A stretch of 64,000 nucleotides of DNA. Source: Flavobacterium tagetis. Its GTDB lineage: Bacteria > Bacteroidota > Bacteroidia > Flavobacteriales > Flavobacteriaceae. Made by a program: the position numbers and the translations under genes. Positions 35,652-44,895 of this stretch are shown here, piece by piece (the stretch's first letter is position 1; each line of letters starts with the position of its first letter). The notes beneath the pieces are model-generated. The model was not told the DNA's origin. It did no database searches and saw only the letters and a list, made by a program, of their open reading frames with translations. Location: assembly GCF_016735615.1 (NCBI RefSeq), contig NZ_JAERSF010000002.1, positions 248,001 to 312,000 of the forward strand, written 5' to 3'.

Positions 35652-37133
35652 TTATTGAATGCTAAAAGTAGTTCCTTCTTTTCCGTCTTTAAGCTGAATT
35701 CCTAAAGCGATTAATTGATCACGAATTTGGTCAGAAAGTGCAAAGTTTTTATCTGCTCTGGCTTGATTTCTCATTCCGATAAGCATGTTTACTACGCCTT
35801 CTAATTTATCGCTATCGCCATCAGCAGCTTTATCGTCATTAAGTCCTAAAACGTCATATACGAAAGCATTTACAGCTGTTTTGAAATCGGCTAAGTCATC
35901 AGTAGAAATAGTTTCTTTACCATCTTTTAATAAGTTGATATAACGAACAGCTTCAAACAGTTGCGCAATTAAAATTGGTGTGTTGAAATCATCGTTCATT
36001 GCATCGTAGCAAAGCTGTTTCCATGCAGCGAAATCTATAGAGCTAGAATTTCTTGCTGTAATATTTGGCAAAGCATCAAGTGCTTCCATTAATCTTTTGT
36101 ATCCTTTTTCCGCAGCAACAATAGCATCGTCAGAAAAATCTAAGATACTTCTGTAATGTGCCTGAAGCATGAAAAAACGAGTTACTGAAGCAGAAAATGG
36201 TTTGCTTAAAATGTTGTTGTCTCCGCTAAGAATTTCGCCTGGAAGAATATTATTTCCAGTCGATTTTGCCATTTTCTTTCCATTCAGAGTAAGCATGTTA
36301 GCATGCATCCAGTAATTTACCGGCGCCTGACCTGTGCAAGCTTCGTTTTGAGCAATTTCGCATTCGTGGTGAGGGAATTTTAAGTCCATTCCACCTCCGT
36401 GAATGTCAAAATGATTTCCAAGATATTTGGTACTCATTGCAGTACATTCAAGATGCCATCCAGGGAAACCATCGCTCCAAGGTGAAGGCCATCTCATGAT
36501 ATGTTCTGGCTCAGCTTTTTTCCAAAGCGCAAAATCTTGTGGATTTCTCTTGTCTGATTGCCCGTCAAGATCACGAGTGTTTGCAAGCATATCGTCGATA
36601 TTTCTACCGCTTAAGATGCCATAATTATTGGTTTCGTTATATTTTACAACATCAAAATATACCGATCCGTTAGCAACATAAGCAATGCCTTTATCAATGA
36701 TTTTTTTAATAATTTCGATTTGCTCAATAATATGTCCTGTTGCTGTAGGTTCGATGCTTGGAGGCAAAAAGTTGAAAGCTTTTAGAATATTGTGGAAATC
36801 TACAGTATAACGCTGTACTACTTCCATTGGTTCCAACTGCTCCAAACGTGCTTTTTTGGCAATTTTATCTTCACCTTCATCCACATCATCTACGATATGT
36901 CCAACATCGGTAATATTTCGAACATAACGAACTTTATAATCTAAATGCAGAAAATACCTGAAGATTACGTCAAAAGACATAAAAGTTCTCACGTTTCCTA
37001 AGTGAACATTACTATATACGGTAGGTCCACAAACATACATTCCAACGTTTCCTTCATGGATTGGTTTGAAATCTTCTTTTTCGCCCGAAAGCGAATTGTA
37101 TATTTTTAAAGGCTGACTTGTATATAAAGGCAT
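35652..37133 (-). CDS. cysS: cysteinyl-tRNA synthetase
   Basis: This 493-residue class I aminoacyl-tRNA synthetase charges tRNA-Cys. The HIGH-type motif is [14 protein letters not shown] near residue 38 and the KMSKS-type is KMAKSTGNN near 292. Zinc ligands are visible as Cys35 (VCGPTVY), the Cys of [10 protein letters not shown], and the His/Glu of [13 protein letters not shown]. The C-terminal helical anticodon-binding domain ends [21 protein letters not shown], typical of CysS. It lies 71 bases downstream of folE on the minus strand, possibly with its own promoter. A word-like inverted repeat follows the stop. Confidence 0.96.
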   Translation of the reverse strand: MPLYTSQPLKIYNSLSGEKEDFKPIHEGNVGMYVCGPTVYSNVHLGNVRTFMSFDVIFRYFLHLDYKVRYVRNITDVGHIVDDVDEGEDKIAKKARLEQLEPMEVVQRYTVDFHNILKAFNFLPPSIEPTATGHIIEQIEIIKKIIDKGIAYVANGSVYFDVVKYNETNNYGILSGRNIDDMLANTRDLDGQSDKRNPQDFALWKKAEPEHIMRWPSPWSDGFPGWHLECTAMSTKYLGNHFDIHGGGMDLKFPHHECEIAQNEACTGQAPVNYWMHANMLTLNGKKMAKSTGNNILPGEILSGDNNILSKPFSASVTRFFMLQAHYRSILDFSDDAIVAAEKGYKRLMEALDALPNITARNSSSIDFAAWKQLCYDAMNDDFNTPILIAQLFEAVRYINLLKDGKETISTDDLADFKTAVNAFVYDVLGLNDDKAADGDSDKLEGVVNMLIGMRNQARADKNFALSDQIRDQLIALGIQLKDGKEGTTFSIQ

Positions 37134-37204
37134 AGTTTACTTGTTGTAATTTGTTTAACTTTTGATTTAAAAAAACATTAATCTATTAATGATTAACCAA
37201 AATA

Positions 37205-37876
37205 TTAAAATTGAGTATCTAATTTGATGTAGTCAAGGAATTCTCTCTTCGTTTGAGCGTCTTTAAATTTTCCTCCGAACTCAGAAGTTACTGTACTGCT
37301 TTCGATATCTTTAATTCCGCGTGAGTTTACGCAAAGGTGTTTTGCATCGATAACGCAGGCTACATCTTCTGTTCCTAAAGCTTTTTGAAGTTCTTGAACA
37401 ATCTGCATAGTTAAACGCTCTTGAACTTGAGGTCTTTTTGCATAATATTCTACGATACGGTTCATTTTTGACAAACCGATAACGCGTCCGCTTGAGATAT
37501 AAGCAACGTGAGCACGCCCGATAATTGGCAGTAAATGGTGTTCGCAAGTAGAATAAACTGTGATGTTTTTTTCTACAAGCATTTCTCCATATTTGTAATT
37601 ATTGTCAAAAGTAGAAGCTTTTGGCTGTTTTGCTGGGTTAAGACCACCAAAAATTTCTTTTACAAACATTTTTGCAACTCGGTTTGGAGTTCCTTTAATG
37701 CTGTCATCTGTCAAATCCATTCCTAATGTTTGCAGGATGTTTTCAACATCTTTTTTAATTTTTTCTATTTTTTCTTCATCAGTGATGTCAAAAGCATCCG
37801 CTCTTAGAGGGTTTTTTGCATTACTGCTGAAATGATTATCTCCTATTTCGTCTAAAAATTCTTCGTTGTTTATCAT
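37205..37876 (-). CDS. folE: GTP cyclohydrolase I
   Basis: This 223-residue enzyme opens GTP to dihydroneopterin triphosphate, the first step of folate and pterin synthesis. Catalytic and zinc-binding residues are in STCEHHLLPIIGRAHVAYI (Cys and two His) and the second zinc Cys in CVIDAKHLCVNSRG. VIGLSKMNRIVEYYAKRPQVQERLT is also conserved. The N-terminal 40 residues are a non-conserved acidic tail. A TAAAGATA on the plus strand at about 37918 (TATCTTTA on the coding strand) is a near-match to the -7 consensus 43 bases before the start. Confidence 0.95.
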   Translation of the reverse strand: MINNEEFLDEIGDNHFSSNAKNPLRADAFDITDEEKIEKIKKDVENILQTLGMDLTDDSIKGTPNRVAKMFVKEIFGGLNPAKQPKASTFDNNYKYGEMLVEKNITVYSTCEHHLLPIIGRAHVAYISSGRVIGLSKMNRIVEYYAKRPQVQERLTMQIVQELQKALGTEDVACVIDAKHLCVNSRGIKDIESSTVTSEFGGKFKDAQTKREFLDYIKLDTQF

Positions 37877-38027
37877 TAAAAACTACTATTAGTATGTGTA
37901 TTCCTCATTTAAGGCGGTAAAGATAATTAATAAATAGGAAACATTTTCTATGGTTTTTACTATTTAATTGCTTCTTTTTGGATATAATTAAATTATTTAG
38001 CTAAAGTAACTGTCCAAACGTATCTAT

Positions 38028-38066
38028 AAAAAAAGCTCCCAGAATTTTATCTGGGAGCTTTTTTGT
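38028..38066 (-). terminator. strong terminator downstream of the CotH protein gene
   Basis: AGCTCCCAGA and TCTGGGAGCT pair over ten bases with a short AT loop, with an A-run on the plus strand that becomes a T-run in minus-strand RNA. It lies 32 bases after the stop of the giant gene. Confidence 0.85.
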
Positions 38067-38097
38067 TTAAATATTTATCGTATAGTGGTATACTTTC

Positions 38098-41000
38098 TTA
38101 TTTTTTAATTAATTTATGAGTACTTACTGTACCCTTGCTATTTAAAATTTTAATAATATAAAATCCAGGATTTAGATTTGAAATATTTACCGTATTAGAT
38201 TGACTGGTTAATATATTGTTCTGAACTAGTTTACCATCAATTGAATAAATATTCATACTCGAATTTACAGAATCATTATTCTCTAAGCTGATATTGATTT
38301 CGCTATAAGCGGGGTTAGGATAAATGATCACATTTTTAGCTTCAGCATTCAATAATTCTTCTGAGATATTTGCTGCTGAACGTTTAGTCATTATGTTGCC
38401 TTTTATGTCTGCTTTAGACAAAGGTCCCCAATTGTTTGTTGTAAAAGCTCTTGAAACTAAAGAGTAAGTTCCTGATGAAAGTACGATACCTTCGCTTGCA
38501 TTGTACTGACGTGCTGATGGTGATACAATACCGTCTTTACCCATAGGGTCTGAACCTTCGATCGTATAATAAACTTGTGTTCCTGCATTAGGATTGTTTA
38601 TTGTAATATGACCCGCAACAGTTGTATCAAATGGTGCTGCCAATAAAGTATGAACCATATTATATTCTTGCCATTTTTGCAATGAATAAGAAACTCTTTC
38701 AGGTACTTGTGCTATTACTCTAGGTGCGTCTATATTTTTCCAGTAATTGTATACTTCTCTGTCAAAAGACATATAAGCAGCATCTAGTTTGTAGACATCG
38801 TTTAGTTCGGCCACTGTACTTTTAATCTTAGTCTGTACATTGCTTACAGAAAGCGGAGCTGCAACGGTGCTTTTTGGATCACCAAAAGCAGCCTGCACAT
38901 AATCTTTTACAAGTGTTTTAAATTCCAGGTTTCCTGTAGTTTGATTTACATTTGACCCCATAAAATTACCGAATAAGCCTCCTGGTCCTAATCTTGAATC
39001 ATTTAATAGCCATTTTTGTTTGTAATTACCTCCACCGCCGGCAAAACCTATGGCAGGCATTGTAATTGATGAAGTAGGGGCTGTGAATCCTCCAAAAAAT
39101 GCACCGTCGGTATCGTTAATATTCATTTTTACCTTCATAAAAGTCGGTGCATAGTTGTGTACTATGGCAATTGCTTCGTTTTCGGTATCAGTAAACATAA
39201 ACATAATCTGGAATTTGATTAAGTCCTCGATATCGACCCAATTTTTAAAACCTTGGAAATCTTTCGCAGCTGCAAGCTTTTTTATGTTTTGCCAAATTGC
39301 AGTACTACCATCTCCTTCTTCTATAACTCCTACAGGGAAATTACCATCTTGTAAGTTTATAGTGGTGTAATTATCGGCATCATCTCCAAATACTTCTTCT
39401 AAGTTATTAGAGCTAAAATCGTTTCTTACAGTTTTAACTCCTCTGTATTTTCCGTTTACAAAGAAATTGATATAACGGGTGTCCAGAGCATATTTGCCTA
39501 TTTCTTTGCAAAGGTTCATTGTCATTTTCTCATCAAAACGCAAATAACCGGTATTGTAAACATTATTCTGAGGACCATCTTGGCCTTCTTTCAATGAGAT
39601 AACTTGTATTTTATTTGTGGTAGGATAAACTTCACCCGGATATACATCAAAGAAAGGATAATTTGCCTTTTTTACCTGAGCATCTTTCCCGAATTTAAAT
39701 TTAACTCCACCATTAAATTGCGTAAGACTTGCCTGTCCAAATTTCTTTGTAGTAGAATTCGAGAAGAAGTTGGTATGATCGCTATAAATATGTTTATCTA
39801 AATACTCAAACGAACCTTGTACCCAAAGAGGACTTAACTCCGCATCTGTCGATATAGAAATAATTGGCAGTTCGGCTATTGCTTTTGAATATTCGTCAGC
39901 TGTCAATATATAAGTCTTGTTGTACCATTGCCAATCGTTGCTCGGTAATTCATTCTTGTAATTGTCTTGTAATACATAAGTATGTGATATTGCACCAGAA
40001 TTACCTGTTGCATCATAAGCATATACTTTAAGCACACATGATTGCTTTATAGCAATAGGAGCGGTGTATTTTGTTCCAACTGTTTTAGAAGGGAATTTTC
40101 CATCTAATGTATAATTAACAGTAGTTCCAGCCGGAGCTGTAATTGTTAAATCAAATCCTGTTGGGTAGATACCTCTTTCTTTACTGAATGCCAAAGCTAC
40201 TTTTTGTTGTCCTGTATTATTAGGTAAATTATAAGTAGGATTGATAAAAGGTGCTAAAGTTGCTGCTGCATCATTGCTTCGTCCGTAACTTGTATTGTAT
40301 GGCGTTTCGATGTATGTCATTTCATCTAAAGCAGCTGTTTTTTTGCCTGTTACAGTCGATAAATAAACGACACCTCCTGTGTTTTTCAAATCAAAATTAA
40401 GGTGGAAATTCCCTTTTTCAGGTTTTTTATCTGCTATTAATACAGCAAATCCTTTAGCGGGAATAAGGATGTTTTTTAATACATTAAGATCCTTTTTGGT
40501 GTCTTTATTTGATATAGAAGCATTGCTGTTAATAAAAACTGTTTTGTCGAGATTGTTGTATATTTCTATCCAGTCTTCTTTTTGAGCAACAGAACCTTGT
40601 GCAGATATTTCATTAATAACAAGTCCGTTCATTAAAGAAGCATCGGTTACTACATTGTTTAGCGTACTAATTACTGATGCTGCATTTGGTCCTTTTTGAT
40701 TGTCTTTGTATTTAATTACTAAACGAGGTCTGTACAAATTGCTTGCTTCGTAAGAGCGTACACGTGCAAAGTTAGACGATACGCCTTTTCCTTCGAATAA
40801 GAAAGCTAAGCTTTGTCCCGGTTCCCAACCTCTTAGACGGTTTTCGTCTATTAGTTTTTTAATATCTACTGTACGGTTTTGCGCATAATCGTTACGCGTA
40901 TCTGTATTCCATAATTCACTATTTTGGGAATAAGTACGGCTTGACATATTATTTTTTATTGGTGAATAAGTTTGTGCATCACCTATTTCTGATTTTATAG

Positions 41001-44000
41001 ATACAGTGGTTGCATTACTTGAACCGTAAGCATAAAATTCGATATAAGCTTCTGTTATTTCAGCGTTAATCGGGAAATCTACGGTTTGGAAACGAATTCC
41101 GGTTTTATAAGAATCTGGTTGTCCTGCCAATGATAAATAAGCATCACCCAAATACATGTTACCATCCGTATTTTCGCGTCCGTCATCGTATCTGGTAGTT
41201 ACAATGTTAGTGTAAGTTTGTGTTTCGTTGGAATCTGTTGTTATGCTTGGCCCGGCACCATTATTAGCATATTTTATAACCAGACGTGGTCTGTAAAGTG
41301 CAGATGCCTCATATGCATAAGCTCTTGCTCCATCGTTTAATCCTAACCCATTGAATTTGAATGCAATATTTTCACCTGATTTCCATCCGTTTAAACGAAT
41401 TTCATCAATAATATTTTTCAAGTTAGGAGTTCGGTTTTTTGCAAGATCTTTAGTCCAGGCATCCGTTGCCCAATTTATTTTATTGTTAGTATATTGGCGT
41501 AATGTTATGCTTTTAGGGTCATATGTATAAAGTGATTTTTGGTTCACCTCGGCATAAATATCTGCAGTTGTTGCAGGACTTGTAGCGTAAGCATAAAACT
41601 CGATGTAAGCATCTTTGATTTCTGAAGTTGCCGGAATTTGAGTATTGCGGAAAATAAATCCGGTGTCACTTCCATCAGTACGTCCGCTCAAAAACATAGC
41701 GCCGTCACCCAAAGCCATATTGCCGTTTGTAAATTCTCTTCCATCATCATTTCCGGTAGATATAATAGAGGCTTCAGTTTGTATTTCGTTCGGGTCAACC
41801 ACTATACTTGGTCCTGCACCGTTTACAATATATTTTACAACCAAACGTGGTCTGTAAAGGTTAGATCCTTCGTATGCATAAGCTCTTGCGCCATCGTTTA
41901 AACCTATTCCGTTAAATTTAAGCGCAATATTATCACCCGATTTCCATCCGTTTAAACGAATTTCATCGATAATATTTCTCAAATTCGGAGTTCGGTTTTT
42001 TTCAAGGTCTTTAGTCCAGTTTTCGGTTACCCAGTGAATTTTATTAGTAGAGTATTCACGAGCCGTAATACTTTTAGGATTATAAGTATAAGGTAATTTT
42101 TGATTTTTCTCAGCGTAAATATCTATAGTTGTAGCAGGACTTGTGGCATAAGCGCTAAATTCAACATAAGCATCTTGGATTTCTGCATTTGCCGGAATTT
42201 CGGTATTATGAAAAATAAATCCGGTGTCACTTCCATCAGTACGTCCGCTTAAAAACATAGCACCGTCTCCCGAAGCCATATTACCGTTTGTGTATTCTCT
42301 TCCGTCGTCATTTCCGGTATTTATGATAGAAACATTGGTTTGTACTTCGGTTGGATCAACCACTATACTTGGTCCTGCACCGTTAACAACATATTTTACA
42401 ACCAAACGCGGTCTGTAAACATTAGATGCTTCGTATGCGTAAGCTCTTGCTCCGTCATTTAATCCCAGTCCATTAAATTTGAATGCGATATTGTCTCCCG
42501 ATTTCCATCCGTTTAAACGAATTTCGTCAATAATATTTCTCAAATTTGGAGTTCGGTTTTTTTCAAGATCTTTAGCCCAGGTTTCTGTTGCCCAATGAAC
42601 TTTGTTATTCGTGTATTCACGAGCTGTAATGCTTTTAGGATTATAAGTGTAAGGCAATTTTTGATTTTTTTCGGCATATATATTCATCGCTGTCGCAGGA
42701 CTTGTGGCGTAAGCGAAAAATTCAATATAAGCGTCTTTAATTTCAGCATTTGCAGGAATTTGGGTATTATGAAAAATAAATCCTGTATAACTTCCGTCAG
42801 TACGTCCGCTCAAAAACATAGCACCATCACCCAAAGCCATATTACCGTTTGTATATTCTCTACCGTCATCATTTCCGGTGTTGATCAGTGATACAAAAGT
42901 TTGTACTTCGTTAGGGTCAACTACTATACTTGGTCCTTCATTATTGTTCACATATTCTATCACTAAACGAGGTCTGTAAAGTGCAGATCCTTCGTATGCG
43001 TAAGCTCTTGCTCCATCATTTAAGCCTAACCCATTAAATTTGAATGCGATATTTTCGCCCGATTTCCATCCGTTTAAACGAATTTCGTCGATAATATTTC
43101 TCAAATTAGGAGTTCGGTTTTTTTCAAGGTCTTTCGTCCAGGCTTCAGTTGCCCAGTGAATATTGTTATTGGTATATTGTCGGGACGTAATACTTTTAGA
43201 ATCATTTGTATATGGTTTTTGATTCATCTCGGCATATATATTTACGGATGTAGCAGGGCTTGTGGCGTAAGCATAAAATTCGATATAAGCGTCTTTGATT
43301 TGTGCATTTGCCGGAACTTGAATATTACGAAAAATAAAACCGCTGTCGCTTCCATCAGTGCGTCCGCTCAAAAACATAGCACCGTCACCCAAAGCCATAT
43401 TACCATTGGTATATTCTCTTGCGTCGTCGTTTCCGGTAGATATAACACTTGCCGAAATTCCATTTAATGGAACTTCTTCAATACTAGGTCCGTTTCCTTC
43501 GGTTTTATATTTGATAACAAGACGTGGTTTGTATTGATTGCCCATTTCGTTGGTACATGCAGTAGCTCCATTGTTAAGCAAAGTCCCAACAAATTTAAAC
43601 GCGATTGCTTCACCTGATTTCCAACCCGAAAGACGGGTTGCGTCGATAATGTTTTTAAGATTAGGTGTTGCATATAATTTAGTATTAACCACCCAGGATT
43701 CGGTAGGCCAATTGACTCCGTTTGCCGAATAGTTTCTTTTGGTAATATTACTTGCAGTCGTTGTGTATGTAGCAGCATTAGCTAGCTCAGAGTAAATATT
43801 AATGCTGCTTGCAGGGCTGGTTCCGTAAGAATAGAATTCTATGTAAGCCTCTGATATTTCTGCTTTTTCCGGTATTTCTACAGCAGGAAATCTTACGGCA
43901 CTATTGCCTGAATCAGATCTTCCGCCTAAATTAATATAACCATCTGTAAGGTACATTGCTCCGTTGGTATTTTCACGACCATCATCAGTATTAGCCAGAA

Positions 44001-44628
44001 CGGTGGTTGTAAAAGTGCCATAAGCCGATGTAAAAGTTATTTGTAATTTAGGTGCCATAGCTGCGTTTCCGTCATATGACCACATAATAAAGGAACCTTT
44101 TTGGTTTCCGGTCAGTTTAAAAGATATACTGGCGTTTCCTACACCAACAGGAAACATAGTCTTTAACAAGTTTGTTACATCTGGAGTTGTGTATTCTTTA
44201 CTGGCTACGCAAGCAGGAGTATCCCATGTTACAGAATCAGTTGTATATTGGCGTGCCCTTATTGAAGTTGCAGTAGTTATGGCGGTAGAGGCAGGATATG
44301 CATCTGAATTGCCTATTTCGCCAAATATCCTAACAGTTGTACCTAATGTACTGGCTGTTCTTCCGTAAAATAGGATATTGGCATTCTTTATGACAGCATC
44401 AGCAGGTAAGGAAATTTCCTGAAAACGGATGTATGATTCTGTAGGAGCGGCGGTGGTTCCGCCTTCTAAGTATAAGCCCGTACTGGTGTAGTTTACAGCA
44501 TTTGATGTTGTAGTGATCGCAACATCATTATAAGTGCTTTTAATAGGAAGTTGTGTTTTTTGCTGCGCGCTTATATAGCTGCAAGTAAGACATATAAAAA
44601 TAAGAAAAAAGGGTAGTTTTTTTTTCAC
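38098..44628 (-). CDS. giant T9SS-secreted protein: seven DNRLRE-like repeats, LTD, CotH kinase-like, type A sorting tail
   Basis: The protein has 2176 residues. In order: signal peptide 1-21 (SYISAQ); seven tandem modules of about 185 residues at about 25-1313, of the DNRLRE/CBM-like type, with TGNDDGREYTNGNMALGDG then GAMFLSGRTD in the middle four; and a lamin-tail domain at about 1335-1470 (LVINEISAQGSVAQKEDWIEIYN). A CHB_HEX_C/FN3-associated domain (1475-1555, TVNYTLDGKFPS) precedes the CotH kinase-like domain (1580-1975, with YINFFVNGKYRGVKTVRND and NINDTDGAFFGG). A second CHB_HEX-like module is near 2005-2075, and the T9SS type A tail runs from about 2100 (IIYPNPAYSEINIS to the closing LIKK). 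CotH proteins phosphorylate secreted partners in spores; here the target is unknown, and a Glu usual in the first motif seems replaced by Asn. It probably acts at the cell surface. Confidence 0.85.
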   Translation of the reverse strand: MKKKLPFFLIFICLTCSYISAQQKTQLPIKSTYNDVAITTTSNAVNYTSTGLYLEGGTTAAPTESYIRFQEISLPADAVIKNANILFYGRTASTLGTTVRIFGEIGNSDAYPASTAITTATSIRARQYTTDSVTWDTPACVASKEYTTPDVTNLLKTMFPVGVGNASISFKLTGNQKGSFIMWSYDGNAAMAPKLQITFTSAYGTFTTTVLANTDDGRENTNGAMYLTDGYINLGGRSDSGNSAVRFPAVEIPEKAEISEAYIEFYSYGTSPASSINIYSELANAATYTTTASNITKRNYSANGVNWPTESWVVNTKLYATPNLKNIIDATRLSGWKSGEAIAFKFVGTLLNNGATACTNEMGNQYKPRLVIKYKTEGNGPSIEEVPLNGISASVISTGNDDAREYTNGNMALGDGAMFLSGRTDGSDSGFIFRNIQVPANAQIKDAYIEFYAYATSPATSVNIYAEMNQKPYTNDSKSITSRQYTNNNIHWATEAWTKDLEKNRTPNLRNIIDEIRLNGWKSGENIAFKFNGLGLNDGARAYAYEGSALYRPRLVIEYVNNNEGPSIVVDPNEVQTFVSLINTGNDDGREYTNGNMALGDGAMFLSGRTDGSYTGFIFHNTQIPANAEIKDAYIEFFAYATSPATAMNIYAEKNQKLPYTYNPKSITAREYTNNKVHWATETWAKDLEKNRTPNLRNIIDEIRLNGWKSGDNIAFKFNGLGLNDGARAYAYEASNVYRPRLVVKYVVNGAGPSIVVDPTEVQTNVSIINTGNDDGREYTNGNMASGDGAMFLSGRTDGSDTGFIFHNTEIPANAEIQDAYVEFSAYATSPATTIDIYAEKNQKLPYTYNPKSITAREYSTNKIHWVTENWTKDLEKNRTPNLRNIIDEIRLNGWKSGDNIALKFNGIGLNDGARAYAYEGSNLYRPRLVVKYIVNGAGPSIVVDPNEIQTEASIISTGNDDGREFTNGNMALGDGAMFLSGRTDGSDTGFIFRNTQIPATSEIKDAYIEFYAYATSPATTADIYAEVNQKSLYTYDPKSITLRQYTNNKINWATDAWTKDLAKNRTPNLKNIIDEIRLNGWKSGENIAFKFNGLGLNDGARAYAYEASALYRPRLVIKYANNGAGPSITTDSNETQTYTNIVTTRYDDGRENTDGNMYLGDAYLSLAGQPDSYKTGIRFQTVDFPINAEITEAYIEFYAYGSSNATTVSIKSEIGDAQTYSPIKNNMSSRTYSQNSELWNTDTRNDYAQNRTVDIKKLIDENRLRGWEPGQSLAFLFEGKGVSSNFARVRSYEASNLYRPRLVIKYKDNQKGPNAASVISTLNNVVTDASLMNGLVINEISAQGSVAQKEDWIEIYNNLDKTVFINSNASISNKDTKKDLNVLKNILIPAKGFAVLIADKKPEKGNFHLNFDLKNTGGVVYLSTVTGKKTAALDEMTYIETPYNTSYGRSNDAAATLAPFINPTYNLPNNTGQQKVALAFSKERGIYPTGFDLTITAPAGTTVNYTLDGKFPSKTVGTKYTAPIAIKQSCVLKVYAYDATGNSGAISHTYVLQDNYKNELPSNDWQWYNKTYILTADEYSKAIAELPIISISTDAELSPLWVQGSFEYLDKHIYSDHTNFFSNSTTKKFGQASLTQFNGGVKFKFGKDAQVKKANYPFFDVYPGEVYPTTNKIQVISLKEGQDGPQNNVYNTGYLRFDEKMTMNLCKEIGKYALDTRYINFFVNGKYRGVKTVRNDFSSNNLEEVFGDDADNYTTINLQDGNFPVGVIEEGDGSTAIWQNIKKLAAAKDFQGFKNWVDIEDLIKFQIMFMFTDTENEAIAIVHNYAPTFMKVKMNINDTDGAFFGGFTAPTSSITMPAIGFAGGGGNYKQKWLLNDSRLGPGGLFGNFMGSNVNQTTGNLEFKTLVKDYVQAAFGDPKSTVAAPLSVSNVQTKIKSTVAELNDVYKLDAAYMSFDREVYNYWKNIDAPRVIAQVPERVSYSLQKWQEYNMVHTLLAAPFDTTVAGHITINNPNAGTQVYYTIEGSDPMGKDGIVSPSARQYNASEGIVLSSGTYSLVSRAFTTNNWGPLSKADIKGNIMTKRSAANISEELLNAEAKNVIIYPNPAYSEINISLENNDSVNSSMNIYSIDGKLVQNNILTSQSNTVNISNLNPGFYIIKILNSKGTVSTHKLIKK
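41235..43455 (-). repeat. four near-identical tandem units of about 561 bp in the CotH gene
   Basis: The word CCGCT-N-AAAAACATAGC ends at 41700, 42261, 42822 and 43380, spacings of 561, 561 and 558 bases (187, 187 and 186 codons). The units encode modules 3 to 6 and are very similar base for base, in contrast to the more diverged modules 1, 2 and 7. High identity suggests recent duplication or ongoing gene conversion. Confidence 0.85.
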
Positions 44629-44822
44629 AATTGTAAATGTATTTATTATAATTCAAGATTAAAAAATCGTGTAAATCTATAAATATGCTTACATGTTGTT
44701 CTCCCCAAAAGGGTTTTATTATATCATTTAAAGACTGAAAATGATATTGTTGTACATAGTTAAAATCTAAACCTGCACAAACTTGTATAACGATTGTGAA
44801 TCAAAATTTGGATAAAAATATC
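44629..44822. other. leader region of the CotH protein gene
   Basis: The AT-rich sequence between the giant gene and the palindrome at 44823 must hold the promoter of the minus-strand gene, but no TAnnTTTG match was seen on the minus strand. No small gene was recognised. Confidence 0.4.
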
Positions 44823-44870
44823 AGCCGGGAAATTGCTTATTACCTTAAGGTAATAAGCAATTTCCCGGCT
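44823..44870. repeat. perfect 48-bp palindrome
   Basis: The 24 bases from 44823 (starting AGCCGGGAAATTGC) are followed at once by their exact reverse complement, ending at 44870 (GCAATTTCCCGGCT). There is no unpaired loop at the centre (CCTTAAGG) and the next pair on either side mismatches. It is 25 bases downstream of the stop of the aminotransferase gene, so in RNA it would form a very stable hairpin and may serve as its terminator, though T-run support on the minus strand is weak. Confidence 0.95.
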
Positions 44871-44895
44871 AAGGAATTGAAAATATATTTTTGGA

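Noticed and set aside
41235..43455. A CRISPR array or satellite
   Set aside because: The repeat period of about 561 bases is coding, in frame and matches a protein module; no short repeat-spacer pattern was found in the window.
41638..43778. Several reading frames opposite the CotH gene
   Set aside because: They fall in the repeat units, resemble each other because the DNA repeats, and have no family features.
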